From contig NZ_AODQ01000004.1 in the NCBI RefSeq assembly GCF_000348925.1, positions 1 through 64,000 on the forward strand: 64,000 nt of DNA, read 5' to 3'. A program made the translations under genes and the position numbers. The stretch is from Cesiribacter andamanensis AMV16 (GTDB lineage: Bacteria > Bacteroidota > Bacteroidia > Cytophagales > Cyclobacteriaceae). Below are positions 55,101 to 62,805 of the stretch, piece by piece (the first letter of the stretch is position 1; every line of letters starts with the position of its first letter). Below the pieces are notes generated by a model that worked only from the letters and a program-made list of their open reading frames with translations, was not told where the DNA came from and did not search any database.

Positions 55101-55548
55101 TGTCCATGAGCAGCATGCCCGATACGCGCAGCACCAGCTCGCTTTTAAACTCCTGCAGTGTACCGGGAAAGGCAATCTCTACCTGCGATTTTACAAAATT
55201 GGTCTGCCCGCCTACGGTAAAGGGGTTCTCGTTTACGCCCACATTGCTTTGCTGCATATCGGCCATGGAGTTGTAGAGAAACACCTTGGTCTTGGAATAG
55301 GGCGCATAGCCCAGCACATCGGTGATGCGGTCATACTCATCCTCAATGTAGCGGGCCGTAAGCTTGGCCAGCTCCTGCCCGTCGTCGTAAAAGTAAATAT
55401 CGAAATTGCTGGTGCTGTAGAGGCGCCAGTTAAATTCTTTATGCTGCAGACGGTTCTTGCCAAAAGTAGCTTTGGTAAGTTGTGCCGGCGATGCAAAGGG
55501 GAGCAGCAGACAGGATAGCGCCAGCAGCGTACGGGTAAAAATAGACAT
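52195..55548 (-). CDS. Chimeric outer-membrane protein: peptidase-MA-like, TolB-type propeller and surface-antigen barrel
   Basis: A 1117-residue exported protein. It has a signal peptide (about 1-22). About 25-265 is a peptidase-MA-like domain (FNWRLYSTSNFDIYFYDDG, later LPEWFLEGAARYVAYGWG), but the HExxH zinc motif is missing (SELVLRVSGML in its place). About 285-590 is a beta-propeller with PD40/TolB repeats (NSVSLSPNGRYLAYT, NSFAFSPNGRVVALSAE, TPTFIPGSNNILFSSN). About 595-720 is a Pro/Gln/Thr-rich linker. About 735-1117 is a Bac_surface_Ag/BamA-like barrel (...FFDIGSSWSG...) that ends in YYLTLGFDF. It is probably anchored in the outer membrane with the propeller in the periplasm; the role is unknown. 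Confidence 0.82.
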   Translation of the reverse strand: MSIFTRTLLALSCLLLPFASPAQLTKATFGKNRLQHKEFNWRLYSTSNFDIYFYDDGQELAKLTARYIEDEYDRITDVLGYAPYSKTKVFLYNSMADMQQSNVGVNENPFTVGGQTNFVKSQVEIAFPGTLQEFKSELVLRVSGMLLMDMMFGGSLSDIFQNTYLMSLPEWFLEGAARYVAYGWGMPMDDYLRDEFLDGRASRLNKLQGQQAALIGQSIWTYIAEKHGRSNISNILNYTRIIRNEEMAIANTLGMPFRQFLNNWQTYYLSNAQDALSDYTVPEEASVVTEKRSGLQLHNSVSLSPNGRYLAYTENFRGRYSIKIKELESGKIRTVLKTGYRVLDQQTDDTIPLVDWQDSTHLGVMSVRKGLYTLYLVNVLNERHERQTIGKISQVNSFAFSPNGRVVALSAEKEGRNDIYLYSLQRRSLTAVTNDGFDDVTPTFIPGSNNILFSSNRTTDTLNRRQTVPLSDISDTYNLFIFNVDTTGNVLTRVTNSLGKNYMPTADGQGNIYFLSDQRGITNLFRYNLQDSLLNQLTNYYTSILDYSLNTSTRGLAFVALREGSERVHYIPGMDLAANRFTKATRRQGILQTRQYYQSRLQGQTTQPQRPGTRQTPATAQDSLAQPTQPRDTLAGQPALTPQDTTQTRQPAAEPEEPGLINTDNYVFEPSASPSSPRTADPAANQQQPERRTASFLSAYRQTRRKEPIQGPFQMEPRFMINNLVTSIAFDPLRASIGAGALGFVIEGELNDLLENHKIYAGVFARLDRSGDLFMEYQYLKNLIDWRVRVDRRVVLRPLPGVEKDKFVLNKGRVSMSYPFSISSRLEGGPTVATTTYLPAVDPTSSTGGLSTTRANTIYGGGHLQFVYDNTLVKGFNLFRGTRAKMGYEHMLGVAESQMSFGKLSAEIRHYQPISREITLAARAYYGRFTGSNQPLFIMGGMDNWIFNSTSRQNNPLDPFYQPSDPNRFRHQDDRNLLFHEYVTPMRGFNYNAQYGTNALLLNLELRIPLVQYFYRGPISSNFFRNLQFTGFFDIGSSWSGKPPFYRTNSVNTRPIPDTGSGFDIVVIDYRNPWLSGYGAGMRTVLLGYYAKFDVAWPVEDYESGKARYYLTLGFDF

Positions 55549-55573
55549 AGGCCTTATCTGGAGGGCAAGTGTT

Positions 55574-56626
55574 CTAATATAACGAATAAAACCGCTTAAT
55601 ACTTATTTCTGTTGCCAGTTCTGTACCATTTTTCAGGTGATCAGCCAACAATTCTGCACAATAGGGAGCCAGGCTAACGCCCTTGGTACCTAATCCATTA
55701 AAAACATAGAGTCCGGGCAGCTCCGGATGGGCGCCCAGCACCGGCCTGCGGTCTTTGGTAGCCGGCCGAATGCCCACCTGCTGCTCCAGCACCTGCCAGG
55801 GCATGGCTACCAGCGCCCCCAGCTTTTCTTCTATCTCGGCCCGGCCTCTGGGGTCGGGCTCCAGGCTCAGGTCCTGATGGTTGTAAGTAGAGCCTGCCCG
55901 GTAGCGCCCACCGCCCAGGGGCACCATAAACACCCCCCGGTTGGGGATAAAGGGAAACTCCTCCCCGGTCTGCAGCAGCAGCACATCGCCCTTTACCGGC
56001 CGCAGCGGCAGCCACTGCCAGTAGCGGCTCTGCAGCTGGGCGGTGCCGGTACAATATACCAGCTTATCGGCCTCAACATCCCGATACCGTACCCCCTGGG
56101 GCAGTAGCTCCAGCTCCTCTTCGGCAAAGGCATCGGCCCTAAAGGCGCCCTGTTGCTGCAGGTAAGCCCGCCAGCTATCCAGCAGCAGCGGAATGTCCAG
56201 CCAGCCGGTTTGCCTGAGCATAAGGCCCCCAAAGGGGTTGATCAGCTGGGGACTATGGATTGGCCCGTCTTCTATGCGCTCGATGTAGGGGGCATAGGCC
56301 GGATCGCTCCAGCGGCCGTGCCAGTCGTTCTTTTCGGCAATGGACACAAAGGGGCGGTAGAGTGGCATGGGGTGCAAAAAGCGCTGGCCGGTAAGCTCCT
56401 CCAGCGCCTGGTAGGCCTGCTCTACCAGGGGAAAAAGCCGGTCGGCCCACCAGGTCTTGACCATCTGCCGTCCGGTAATGGGGTTGTACAGGCCGGCAGC
56501 AATGCGGCTTGAGGCGGTAAGCTGCGGCTGATCAAGCACCAGCACGCTCAGCCCCCGCTGGCGTAACTGGTACGACAGCAAGGTTCCGGCCAGGCCCTGG
56601 CCAATCAGCAGCACATCTACCTTCAT
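55574..56626 (-). CDS. FAD-dependent oxidoreductase (DAO family)
   Basis: A 350-residue flavoprotein. The FAD-binding GxGxxG variant lies at the N-terminus (VDVLLIGQGLAGTLLSYQLRQRG). The C-terminal GLGTKGVSLAPYCAELLAD is typical of D-amino-acid-oxidase/ThiO/MnmC-like enzymes. The N-terminal extension in the open frame is ignored: ATG 56626 begins exactly at the dinucleotide fold. The substrate is unknown; an amine or amino acid oxidase is likely. It stands divergently from the metallo-hydrolase gene with 70 bp between their ATGs. Confidence 0.85.
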   Translation of the reverse strand: MKVDVLLIGQGLAGTLLSYQLRQRGLSVLVLDQPQLTASSRIAAGLYNPITGRQMVKTWWADRLFPLVEQAYQALEELTGQRFLHPMPLYRPFVSIAEKNDWHGRWSDPAYAPYIERIEDGPIHSPQLINPFGGLMLRQTGWLDIPLLLDSWRAYLQQQGAFRADAFAEEELELLPQGVRYRDVEADKLVYCTGTAQLQSRYWQWLPLRPVKGDVLLLQTGEEFPFIPNRGVFMVPLGGGRYRAGSTYNHQDLSLEPDPRGRAEIEEKLGALVAMPWQVLEQQVGIRPATKDRRPVLGAHPELPGLYVFNGLGTKGVSLAPYCAELLADHLKNGTELATEISIKRFYSLY

Positions 56627-56696
56627 AGGGCGAAAGAAAACAATTAAGGGTGGTAAATAGTCAAAATTAAGTACATTTTTGCAAAAAACGAGCCGC

Positions 56697-57335
56697 ATGA
56701 TCCAGGTACAAAGCTTTACCTTCAATCCCTTTGCCGAAAACACCTTTGTGCTCTATGATGACGAAAGCCTGGAGGCCGCCATCATCGATCCGGGCTGCTA
56801 CGAGCCTGAGGAGCAGGAGCAGCTGCAGGCTTTTATTGAGCAAAAAGGCCTTACCCCCACCCTGCTGCTCAATACGCACTGCCACATTGATCATGTGCTG
56901 GGCAACTGGTTTGTGAAAAAGACCTGGAAGCTCCCCCTGCAGATTCACCGGCTGGATGAGCAGGTGCTGCGCGCTGTGCCTACCTATGCCCCCATGTACG
57001 GTTTCTCCCGCTACCAGCCCACCGAGGCCGATGCCTACCTGGAGGAAGGACAGGAGCTAAAACTGGGCGCCCACGCACTCAGCATCTTGTTTGTACCGGG
57101 CCATGCCCCCGGCCATGTAGTGTTCTGGCAGCAGGAGCAAAAATTCTGTATTGGGGGAGATTGCCTGTTTAATGGCAGCATTGGCCGCACCGACCTGCCC
57201 GGCGGCGACCATGATACCCTCATCAAAAATATTCGGGAAAAGCTGTTTACCCTGCCCGACGATACCACCGTGTACTGCGGCCATGGCCCTGCCACCAGCA
57301 TCGGCCATGAAAAAAAGCACAATCCCTTCTTTTAA
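56697..57335 (+). CDS. MBL-fold metallo-hydrolase (glyoxalase II-like)
   Basis: A 212-residue metallo-beta-lactamase-fold enzyme. The metal ligands are visible: NTHCHIDHVLGN (HxHxDH pattern), VPGHAPGHV, GDCLFNGSIGRTDLPGG and CGHGPATSIGHEK. The layout is that of glyoxalase II-like thioesterases or ROS-like hydrolases, which cleave glutathione or other thioesters. Exact substrate unknown. ATG 56697 is chosen; an in-frame ATG 6 codons earlier adds only MQKTSR. Confidence 0.9.
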   Translation: MIQVQSFTFNPFAENTFVLYDDESLEAAIIDPGCYEPEEQEQLQAFIEQKGLTPTLLLNTHCHIDHVLGNWFVKKTWKLPLQIHRLDEQVLRAVPTYAPMYGFSRYQPTEADAYLEEGQELKLGAHALSILFVPGHAPGHVVFWQQEQKFCIGGDCLFNGSIGRTDLPGGDHDTLIKNIREKLFTLPDDTTVYCGHGPATSIGHEKKHNPFF

Positions 57336-57347
57336 CCCCCCTAGTCA

Positions 57348-58100
57348 GTGAGCATACGCCATTACATTCCCAATGCCCTTACGTGCAGCAACCTGGTGTG
57401 CGGCTGCCTGGGCCTGGTAGCCGTGCTGGAAGGCAAGCTGATCTGGGCCCCTTACCTGATCTGGCTGGCCGGCCTGTTTGATTTTCTGGATGGCTTTGCC
57501 GCCCGCCAGCTGAAGGTAAGCTCTCCCATAGGGGGTGAGCTAGACTCCCTGGCCGATATGGTAACCTTTGGCGTGCTGCCTTCCATGCTCCTGTTTGTGA
57601 TGCTGCGGGAGCCAAACCTGGCCGGACTGGAGATGGCGGGTATTGATATGGCTAGCTGGGACCTGCCTGGCATGACGATGCCCGGCTGGGTGCCCTACCT
57701 GGCCTTTGTGGTAGCTGTTTTCTCGGCCCTGCGCCTGGCCAAATTCAATGTAGATACGCGCCAGACCACCAGCTTTATAGGGGTGCCAACGCCGGCCAAT
57801 GCGCTGCTCATCAGTTCCTTTCCACTCATTGTGCAGCAGCAGCCCGACTGGAGCTTTATCTGGCACCCGGCCTTTCTGCTGGCCGTAGCCTTTGGTATGT
57901 CGTTTTTGCTGGTAGCCGAAATTCCCCTCTTTGCCCTTAAATTCAAGGACTTTAGCTGGCAGGGCAACCGCATCAAATATATCTTTCTGCTGCTTTCGGT
58001 GCTATTGATAATTTTCTTCAAATTTGTGGCAATCCCGCTCATTATTTTACTGTACGTTTTTCTATCCCTGCTCACAAAAGAGCCGGAAGTTGTGCGCTGA
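57348..58100 (+). CDS. pssA: CDP-diacylglycerol-serine O-phosphatidyltransferase
   Basis: A 250-residue integral membrane enzyme that makes phosphatidylserine, the precursor of phosphatidylethanolamine. The CDP-alcohol phosphotransferase motif is complete: FLDGFAARQL...GGELDSLADMV (DG..AR, G, D, D spacing) at about 46-70. There are about eight membrane helices. GTG start at 57348, 12 bp after the metallo-hydrolase. The following 124 bp to porU contain no feature. Confidence 0.94.
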   Translation: MSIRHYIPNALTCSNLVCGCLGLVAVLEGKLIWAPYLIWLAGLFDFLDGFAARQLKVSSPIGGELDSLADMVTFGVLPSMLLFVMLREPNLAGLEMAGIDMASWDLPGMTMPGWVPYLAFVVAVFSALRLAKFNVDTRQTTSFIGVPTPANALLISSFPLIVQQQPDWSFIWHPAFLLAVAFGMSFLLVAEIPLFALKFKDFSWQGNRIKYIFLLLSVLLIIFFKFVAIPLIILLYVFLSLLTKEPEVVR

Positions 58101-58224
58101 GCGTCGACAAGCTGCTGCCACTATACAATACCCCCTGCCCCGGGGCGTTGAAACAGGCAGTACCCCGGCCGGGGAACCACTGCGGCACAACTGCCGTTTT
58201 ACCACTAGTCCTGTAAAACAGTCT

Positions 58225-61200
58225 ATGCCCTGGCGAGTACTCTTTCTCCTCATTTGCTGCCTCTGCCTCAGCGTGCCCCTTGTAGCGCAGCAGCAGAGTA
58301 TTCTGGCAGAAGGGAGCTGGTACCGGCTGGGCGTTACCGAATCCGGCGTTTACCGCCTATCCACCACCTATCTGCGTCAGCATGGCATTTTGCCCGAAGG
58401 GGCCGATCCGCGCCTGCTGCAGATCCGGGGCTGGGGTGGCGGCATGCTGCCCGAACCCATTGCCAGCCCCCGCCCGCAGGACCTGCCCCAACTGGCTATT
58501 GAGGTGCAGGGCGAAGAAAAGGGCCGGCTGAGCGAGGGTGATTTTGTACTCTTCTACGCCCAGGGACCTGATCTTCTGCAATACGATCCCGGCAGCGGCT
58601 GGTATACCCATCAAAAGAATATCTATTCCGATACAGCCTACTACTTTATCGGCCTGGGGCCTGAGCCCGGCCTGCGCATCGGCCAGTTACCAAACCTGGG
58701 CCACAGCCTGCCGCTTATTACCAGCCATGAAGGTGTAGACGTCTACGAAAAAGACGAGGTAAACCTGATTCAGTCGGGCCGCCGCTGGTTTAGCGATGGC
58801 TTTGGCTACACCCCCAGCCGCAGCTATACCACCCGCCTGCAGGAACTTACGGCCGGCACCCTGCGCCTGCAAACGGTCTTTGTCAATGCCCATGAAAGTG
58901 CGGTTACCTTTAGTGTGCGCCTGGCCGGCCAGCCTGTGCAAAGCCTGCAGCTGCGGGGTGTAGATCCCTACCAGTATGCCAATAAGGGCTGGATTGGAGA
59001 AGAAAAGACCCAGATTGCCAGCAGCTCGCTACCGGCTGCAACCTCTCCCCTACCCCTTGAAATTTCCCTGACCGGCAGCACCAGCGGCAACCGGGCCTAC
59101 CTGGACTATTACCTCCTGCAGGCCCCCGTTCGCCTGCGCTACCGCGCTGCCCCCCTGCACTTTCTGGCGCCTCAAAGCCTGCAGCACCCCAGCGTTACCT
59201 ATCAGCTGGCCGATGCTCCGGCCGGCCTGCGGGTGTGGGACATCACCAGCCCAGAGGCCCCTATGCTGCAGCACAGCAGCCAGCAGGGGGGAGCACTCCT
59301 GTTTGGCGCCGCCAGCAGCCAGCTGCGCAGCTATATTGCTTTTGCGCCCGCCACTGCGCCGGAGCCCCGCTTTGCGGGCAGAATTGCCAATCAAAACCTG
59401 CGGGCCGATCTGCAGCCCGAGCTGGTGATCATCAGCCACCCCAGCCTGCTGGCAGAGGCCCGGCGCCTGGCGGCCTTTCGGCAAAGCCACGATGGGCTGA
59501 GCACCAAGGTGGTTACGCCTCAGCAGGTCTACAACGAGTTTTCTTCGGGCCGGCAGGATGTTACCGCCATCCGGGATTATATGCGCCACCTCTATGTGCA
59601 GGGCGGGGGCCGGCTGCGCTACCTGCTGCTCTTTGGCAAGGGCTATTATGATTACAAGGGCCGCACCCCCCAGAACTACAACCTGGTGCCCCTGTACGAG
59701 TCCTACAACTCTACCCACCCCATCAGCAGCTGGGCATCCGATGATTTTTATGGCTTTCTGGAAGATGGGGAGGGAGATTGGGTGGAAAGTGAAAGTGGCA
59801 ACCAGTCACTGGAGATTGGCATTGGCCGACTGCCCGTAATCACCCCCGCCGAAGCCAAAGAGGTGGTGGACAAACTGATTGCCTACAGCAGCGAGCCTTC
59901 CGGGCTGGGCGGCTGGCGGCAGCGCATTCTGTTTGTAGCCGATGACGATGACGGCAATGTGCACCAGCTGGATGCCGAGCGGCTCTCCCGCCTGGCTCAG
60001 GGGGCCTCTACCCCCTTTAACCTGCGCAAGCTCTATCTTGATGCCTTCCCTAAGCTGATCACCCCCAATAGCCAGACGGCACCTGCTGCCCGCGATGCCC
60101 TGCTGCAGGCACTGGATCAGGGCGCCCTGATTGTGAACTATACCGGGCATGGCAGCCGGGACTTTTGGGCCGCCGAGCGCATCTTTTCCAAAAGCCTGGC
60201 CGAAGGACTGAAAAACAAGGACCGCCTGCCGCTGATTGTGACCGCCACCTGCGAGTTTGGCCTGCACGATGGGCCCATTCGCTCCGGTGCCGAAGCGCTG
60301 CTGCTCAATCCCCGGGGGGGCGCCATTGGCCTGCTCACCACCTCCCGCCCGGTGTTTTCGCATACCAATTTTCAGATCAACAGCGCCTTCTATGCCAATG
60401 CACTGCCACAGAAAGCCAGCGAGCAACTGCGCCTGGGCGATATCATGCGCCGCACCAAAAATGAGGGGGTACCCGGCAGTGGCATTAACAACCGCAACTT
60501 TGTGTTGCTGGGCGACCCCTCCCTGCAGCTGGCTTATCCGCGCCAGCCGGCAGTAGTTACGGCCATCAGCAGTGCCAGTGGCGCTACCGATACGCTCAGA
60601 GCCTATGAAGAGCTCCTGATTACGGGCAGCATCCTGCGGGCCGACAGCAGCCTGGATGAAAACTTTACCGGCAGCCTGCTGGCTACGGTGTATGATAAAA
60701 GTGATGAGTTGAGCACCCTTGGCCAGACGGCACCCCCCATACAGTACACCCAGCGCCAGAATGTGCTCTTCAGGGGTGAAACCCGGGTAACGGCAGGCCG
60801 CTTCAGCATTGCCATGGTGGTGCCCAAAAACATTCGCTATGAGCTGGGAGCCGGCCGCATTGAGCTCTATGCCACCCATGCCGATGGCAGGCGCGATGCC
60901 GGCGGCGCTATTGAAACCATCCTGGTGGGGGGCAGCGCTCCTGCCTTTACCCCTGACCGTACGCCCCCCAGCATTCAGCTGTACCTGAATGACACCACCT
61001 TTGTATCCGGCAATCCGGTAGGAAGAGAGGCCCTGCTGCTGGCACGTCTGCAGGATCTCAACGGCATTAGTATTTCCTATACCGGCATGGGCCAAAACCT
61101 GGAAGCGGTGCTGAACGATACCCTTACTTGGGTACTGAATGACTATTACACCAGTGTAGGGGGCGATTATCGGCAGGGCTGGGTGCGCTTTCCGCTGCAG

Positions 61201-61602
61201 AAGCTGCAGCCCGGCCAGCAGCAGCTGCGCCTGCGGGCCTGGGATACCCACGGGAATATGCAGGAAGCCGAACTCAGCTTTTTTGTGCCGGCAGCAGACA
61301 AAATCACCATTAGCCGGTTACACAATTATCCCAATCCGTTTACGGACCAGACAACCTTTGTTGTAACCCATAACCGGGCCGGAGATGCACTGGAAGCTAC
61401 CTTATTTTTGTACGGGCCCGATGGCCGCCTGCAGCGCCGCTTCAGCCAGCAGCTTGGCTCCGCCACCGGCACCCTGGAGCTGGCCTGGGACAGCAGGGGG
61501 GAAAATTTAACCCCGGGTTTATACGTAATGAAGGTGCTGCTGCGTTCCCTTAGCGACGGCAGCGTAGCAGAAAAGGCAGAAAAATTGGTGATTCAACAGT
61601 AA
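58225..61602 (+). CDS. porU: Type IX secretion sortase PorU
   Basis: A 1125-residue gingipain-like (C25) cysteine protease of the outer surface. PorU removes the C-terminal signal of T9SS cargo and joins the protein to anionic lipopolysaccharide. It has a signal peptide (about 1-23, VPLVAQ), an N-terminal beta domain and a C25 domain (about 400-750) with catalytic His642 (VNYTGHGSRDFW) and Cys676 (TATCEFGLHDG). Its own C-terminus (about 1020-1125: NPFTDQTTFVV...GLYVMKVLLRS) looks like a sorting domain, as in other PorU. ATG 58225 gives the signal peptide; the open frame upstream is not coding. porV follows 38 bp downstream. Confidence 0.94.
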   Translation: MPWRVLFLLICCLCLSVPLVAQQQSILAEGSWYRLGVTESGVYRLSTTYLRQHGILPEGADPRLLQIRGWGGGMLPEPIASPRPQDLPQLAIEVQGEEKGRLSEGDFVLFYAQGPDLLQYDPGSGWYTHQKNIYSDTAYYFIGLGPEPGLRIGQLPNLGHSLPLITSHEGVDVYEKDEVNLIQSGRRWFSDGFGYTPSRSYTTRLQELTAGTLRLQTVFVNAHESAVTFSVRLAGQPVQSLQLRGVDPYQYANKGWIGEEKTQIASSSLPAATSPLPLEISLTGSTSGNRAYLDYYLLQAPVRLRYRAAPLHFLAPQSLQHPSVTYQLADAPAGLRVWDITSPEAPMLQHSSQQGGALLFGAASSQLRSYIAFAPATAPEPRFAGRIANQNLRADLQPELVIISHPSLLAEARRLAAFRQSHDGLSTKVVTPQQVYNEFSSGRQDVTAIRDYMRHLYVQGGGRLRYLLLFGKGYYDYKGRTPQNYNLVPLYESYNSTHPISSWASDDFYGFLEDGEGDWVESESGNQSLEIGIGRLPVITPAEAKEVVDKLIAYSSEPSGLGGWRQRILFVADDDDGNVHQLDAERLSRLAQGASTPFNLRKLYLDAFPKLITPNSQTAPAARDALLQALDQGALIVNYTGHGSRDFWAAERIFSKSLAEGLKNKDRLPLIVTATCEFGLHDGPIRSGAEALLLNPRGGAIGLLTTSRPVFSHTNFQINSAFYANALPQKASEQLRLGDIMRRTKNEGVPGSGINNRNFVLLGDPSLQLAYPRQPAVVTAISSASGATDTLRAYEELLITGSILRADSSLDENFTGSLLATVYDKSDELSTLGQTAPPIQYTQRQNVLFRGETRVTAGRFSIAMVVPKNIRYELGAGRIELYATHADGRRDAGGAIETILVGGSAPAFTPDRTPPSIQLYLNDTTFVSGNPVGREALLLARLQDLNGISISYTGMGQNLEAVLNDTLTWVLNDYYTSVGGDYRQGWVRFPLQKLQPGQQQLRLRAWDTHGNMQEAELSFFVPAADKITISRLHNYPNPFTDQTTFVVTHNRAGDALEATLFLYGPDGRLQRRFSQQLGSATGTLELAWDSRGENLTPGLYVMKVLLRSLSDGSVAEKAEKLVIQQ

Positions 61603-61640
61603 TCGTTATTTCTTTCTTATATTTAAGCCGGTATAGCAAC

Positions 61641-62774
61641 ATGAACGAGATCATGCGTAAGATCTTTTTAGCATTTATTTTTAGCCTTTCGGCCAGTTCG
61701 CTTTTTGCTCAAGTGCAGAATCCGTCGTTAGGTCAGCTCGAGGACAGTAACCCCATTATCACCGCAGTTCCCTTTCTGATGATTGCTCCGGATGCCCGCA
61801 GCGGCGGCATGGGCGATGTAGGCGGCGCCATTTCTCCCGATGCCAATTCCATGCACTGGAATATCGGCAAGATGGCCTTCATCGAAAATAATTTTGGCGC
61901 CTCCCTCTCTTACACCCCCTGGCTGGGCAAGATTGTGGATGACATGAACATTGCCTACCTGGCGCTTTACTACAAACTGGACGATCTGCAGGCCATTTCC
62001 GGCAGCCTGCGCTATTTTGACCTGGGTGATATTACCTTCACCGATGAAAATAACCAGATCATCCGCCCCTACAATCCGCAGGAGTATGCCTTTGATCTGA
62101 GCTACTCCCGCAAGCTGTCCGACAAGCTGGGCATAGGGGTAACCGGCCGCTTTATTCACTCCAACCTTACCGGCGATGGGGTGAACGGATTGGATACCAA
62201 GCCCGGCAACAGCCTTGCAGCCGATATTGGCCTGTACTATACGTCTGATCTGGCAGTAGGCGCCCGCCAGGGTTCGCTGGCCTTTGCTGCGGTGGTTTCC
62301 AACATTGGCAACAAGATCTCTTATCTGGACGAAAGCACCGAAAACTTCATCCCTACCAACCTGCGCTTGGGCACTGCCTACACCGCCTCGCTTGACCCCT
62401 ACAACAAGATAACCCTTGCCGTAGACCTGAACAAGCTGCTGGTACCCACCCCTCCCACCGACCCCAACCGCTCACTGGTAAGCGGTATTTTCACCTCCTT
62501 TAGCGATGCCCCCGGCGGCTTTAGCGAAGAGGCAAAGGAAGTTAACATAGCCTCCGGCCTGGAGTACTGGTACAATGATCTGTTTGCTGCCCGCACCGGC
62601 TACTTCTGGGAGCATGGTGAGAAAGGCGGCCGTCAGTTCTTTACCCTGGGCGTAGGGCTGCGCTACCAGGTATTCAGCATGGACTTTGCCTACCTGATTC
62701 CCCAACAGCAGCAACATCCCCTGGCCGAAACCCTGCGCTTTACGCTGGGTGTAAATTTTGGAGGCGACAACTAA
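61641..62774 (+). CDS. porV: Type IX secretion outer-membrane protein PorV (LptO)
   Basis: A 377-residue FadL-type barrel that carries T9SS cargo from the SprA translocon to PorU. It has a signal peptide (about 5-23, ASSLFAQ), the N-terminal signature PFLMIAPDARSGGMGDVGGAISPDANSMHWN and a barrel ending in TLRFTLGVNFGGDN. ATG 61653 is an alternative start. The porU-porV order is the usual one in Bacteroidota. Confidence 0.95.
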   Translation: MNEIMRKIFLAFIFSLSASSLFAQVQNPSLGQLEDSNPIITAVPFLMIAPDARSGGMGDVGGAISPDANSMHWNIGKMAFIENNFGASLSYTPWLGKIVDDMNIAYLALYYKLDDLQAISGSLRYFDLGDITFTDENNQIIRPYNPQEYAFDLSYSRKLSDKLGIGVTGRFIHSNLTGDGVNGLDTKPGNSLAADIGLYYTSDLAVGARQGSLAFAAVVSNIGNKISYLDESTENFIPTNLRLGTAYTASLDPYNKITLAVDLNKLLVPTPPTDPNRSLVSGIFTSFSDAPGGFSEEAKEVNIASGLEYWYNDLFAARTGYFWEHGEKGGRQFFTLGVGLRYQVFSMDFAYLIPQQQQHPLAETLRFTLGVNFGGDN

Positions 62775-62805
62775 ACCGAACACCCCCTTTGGCGGTAGTT
62801 CTACT

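Noticed and set aside
58024-58224. A 67-residue extension of PorU overlapping pssA.
   Set aside because: It holds no signal peptide and overlaps the end of PssA in another frame; ATG 58225 gives a proper signal peptide.
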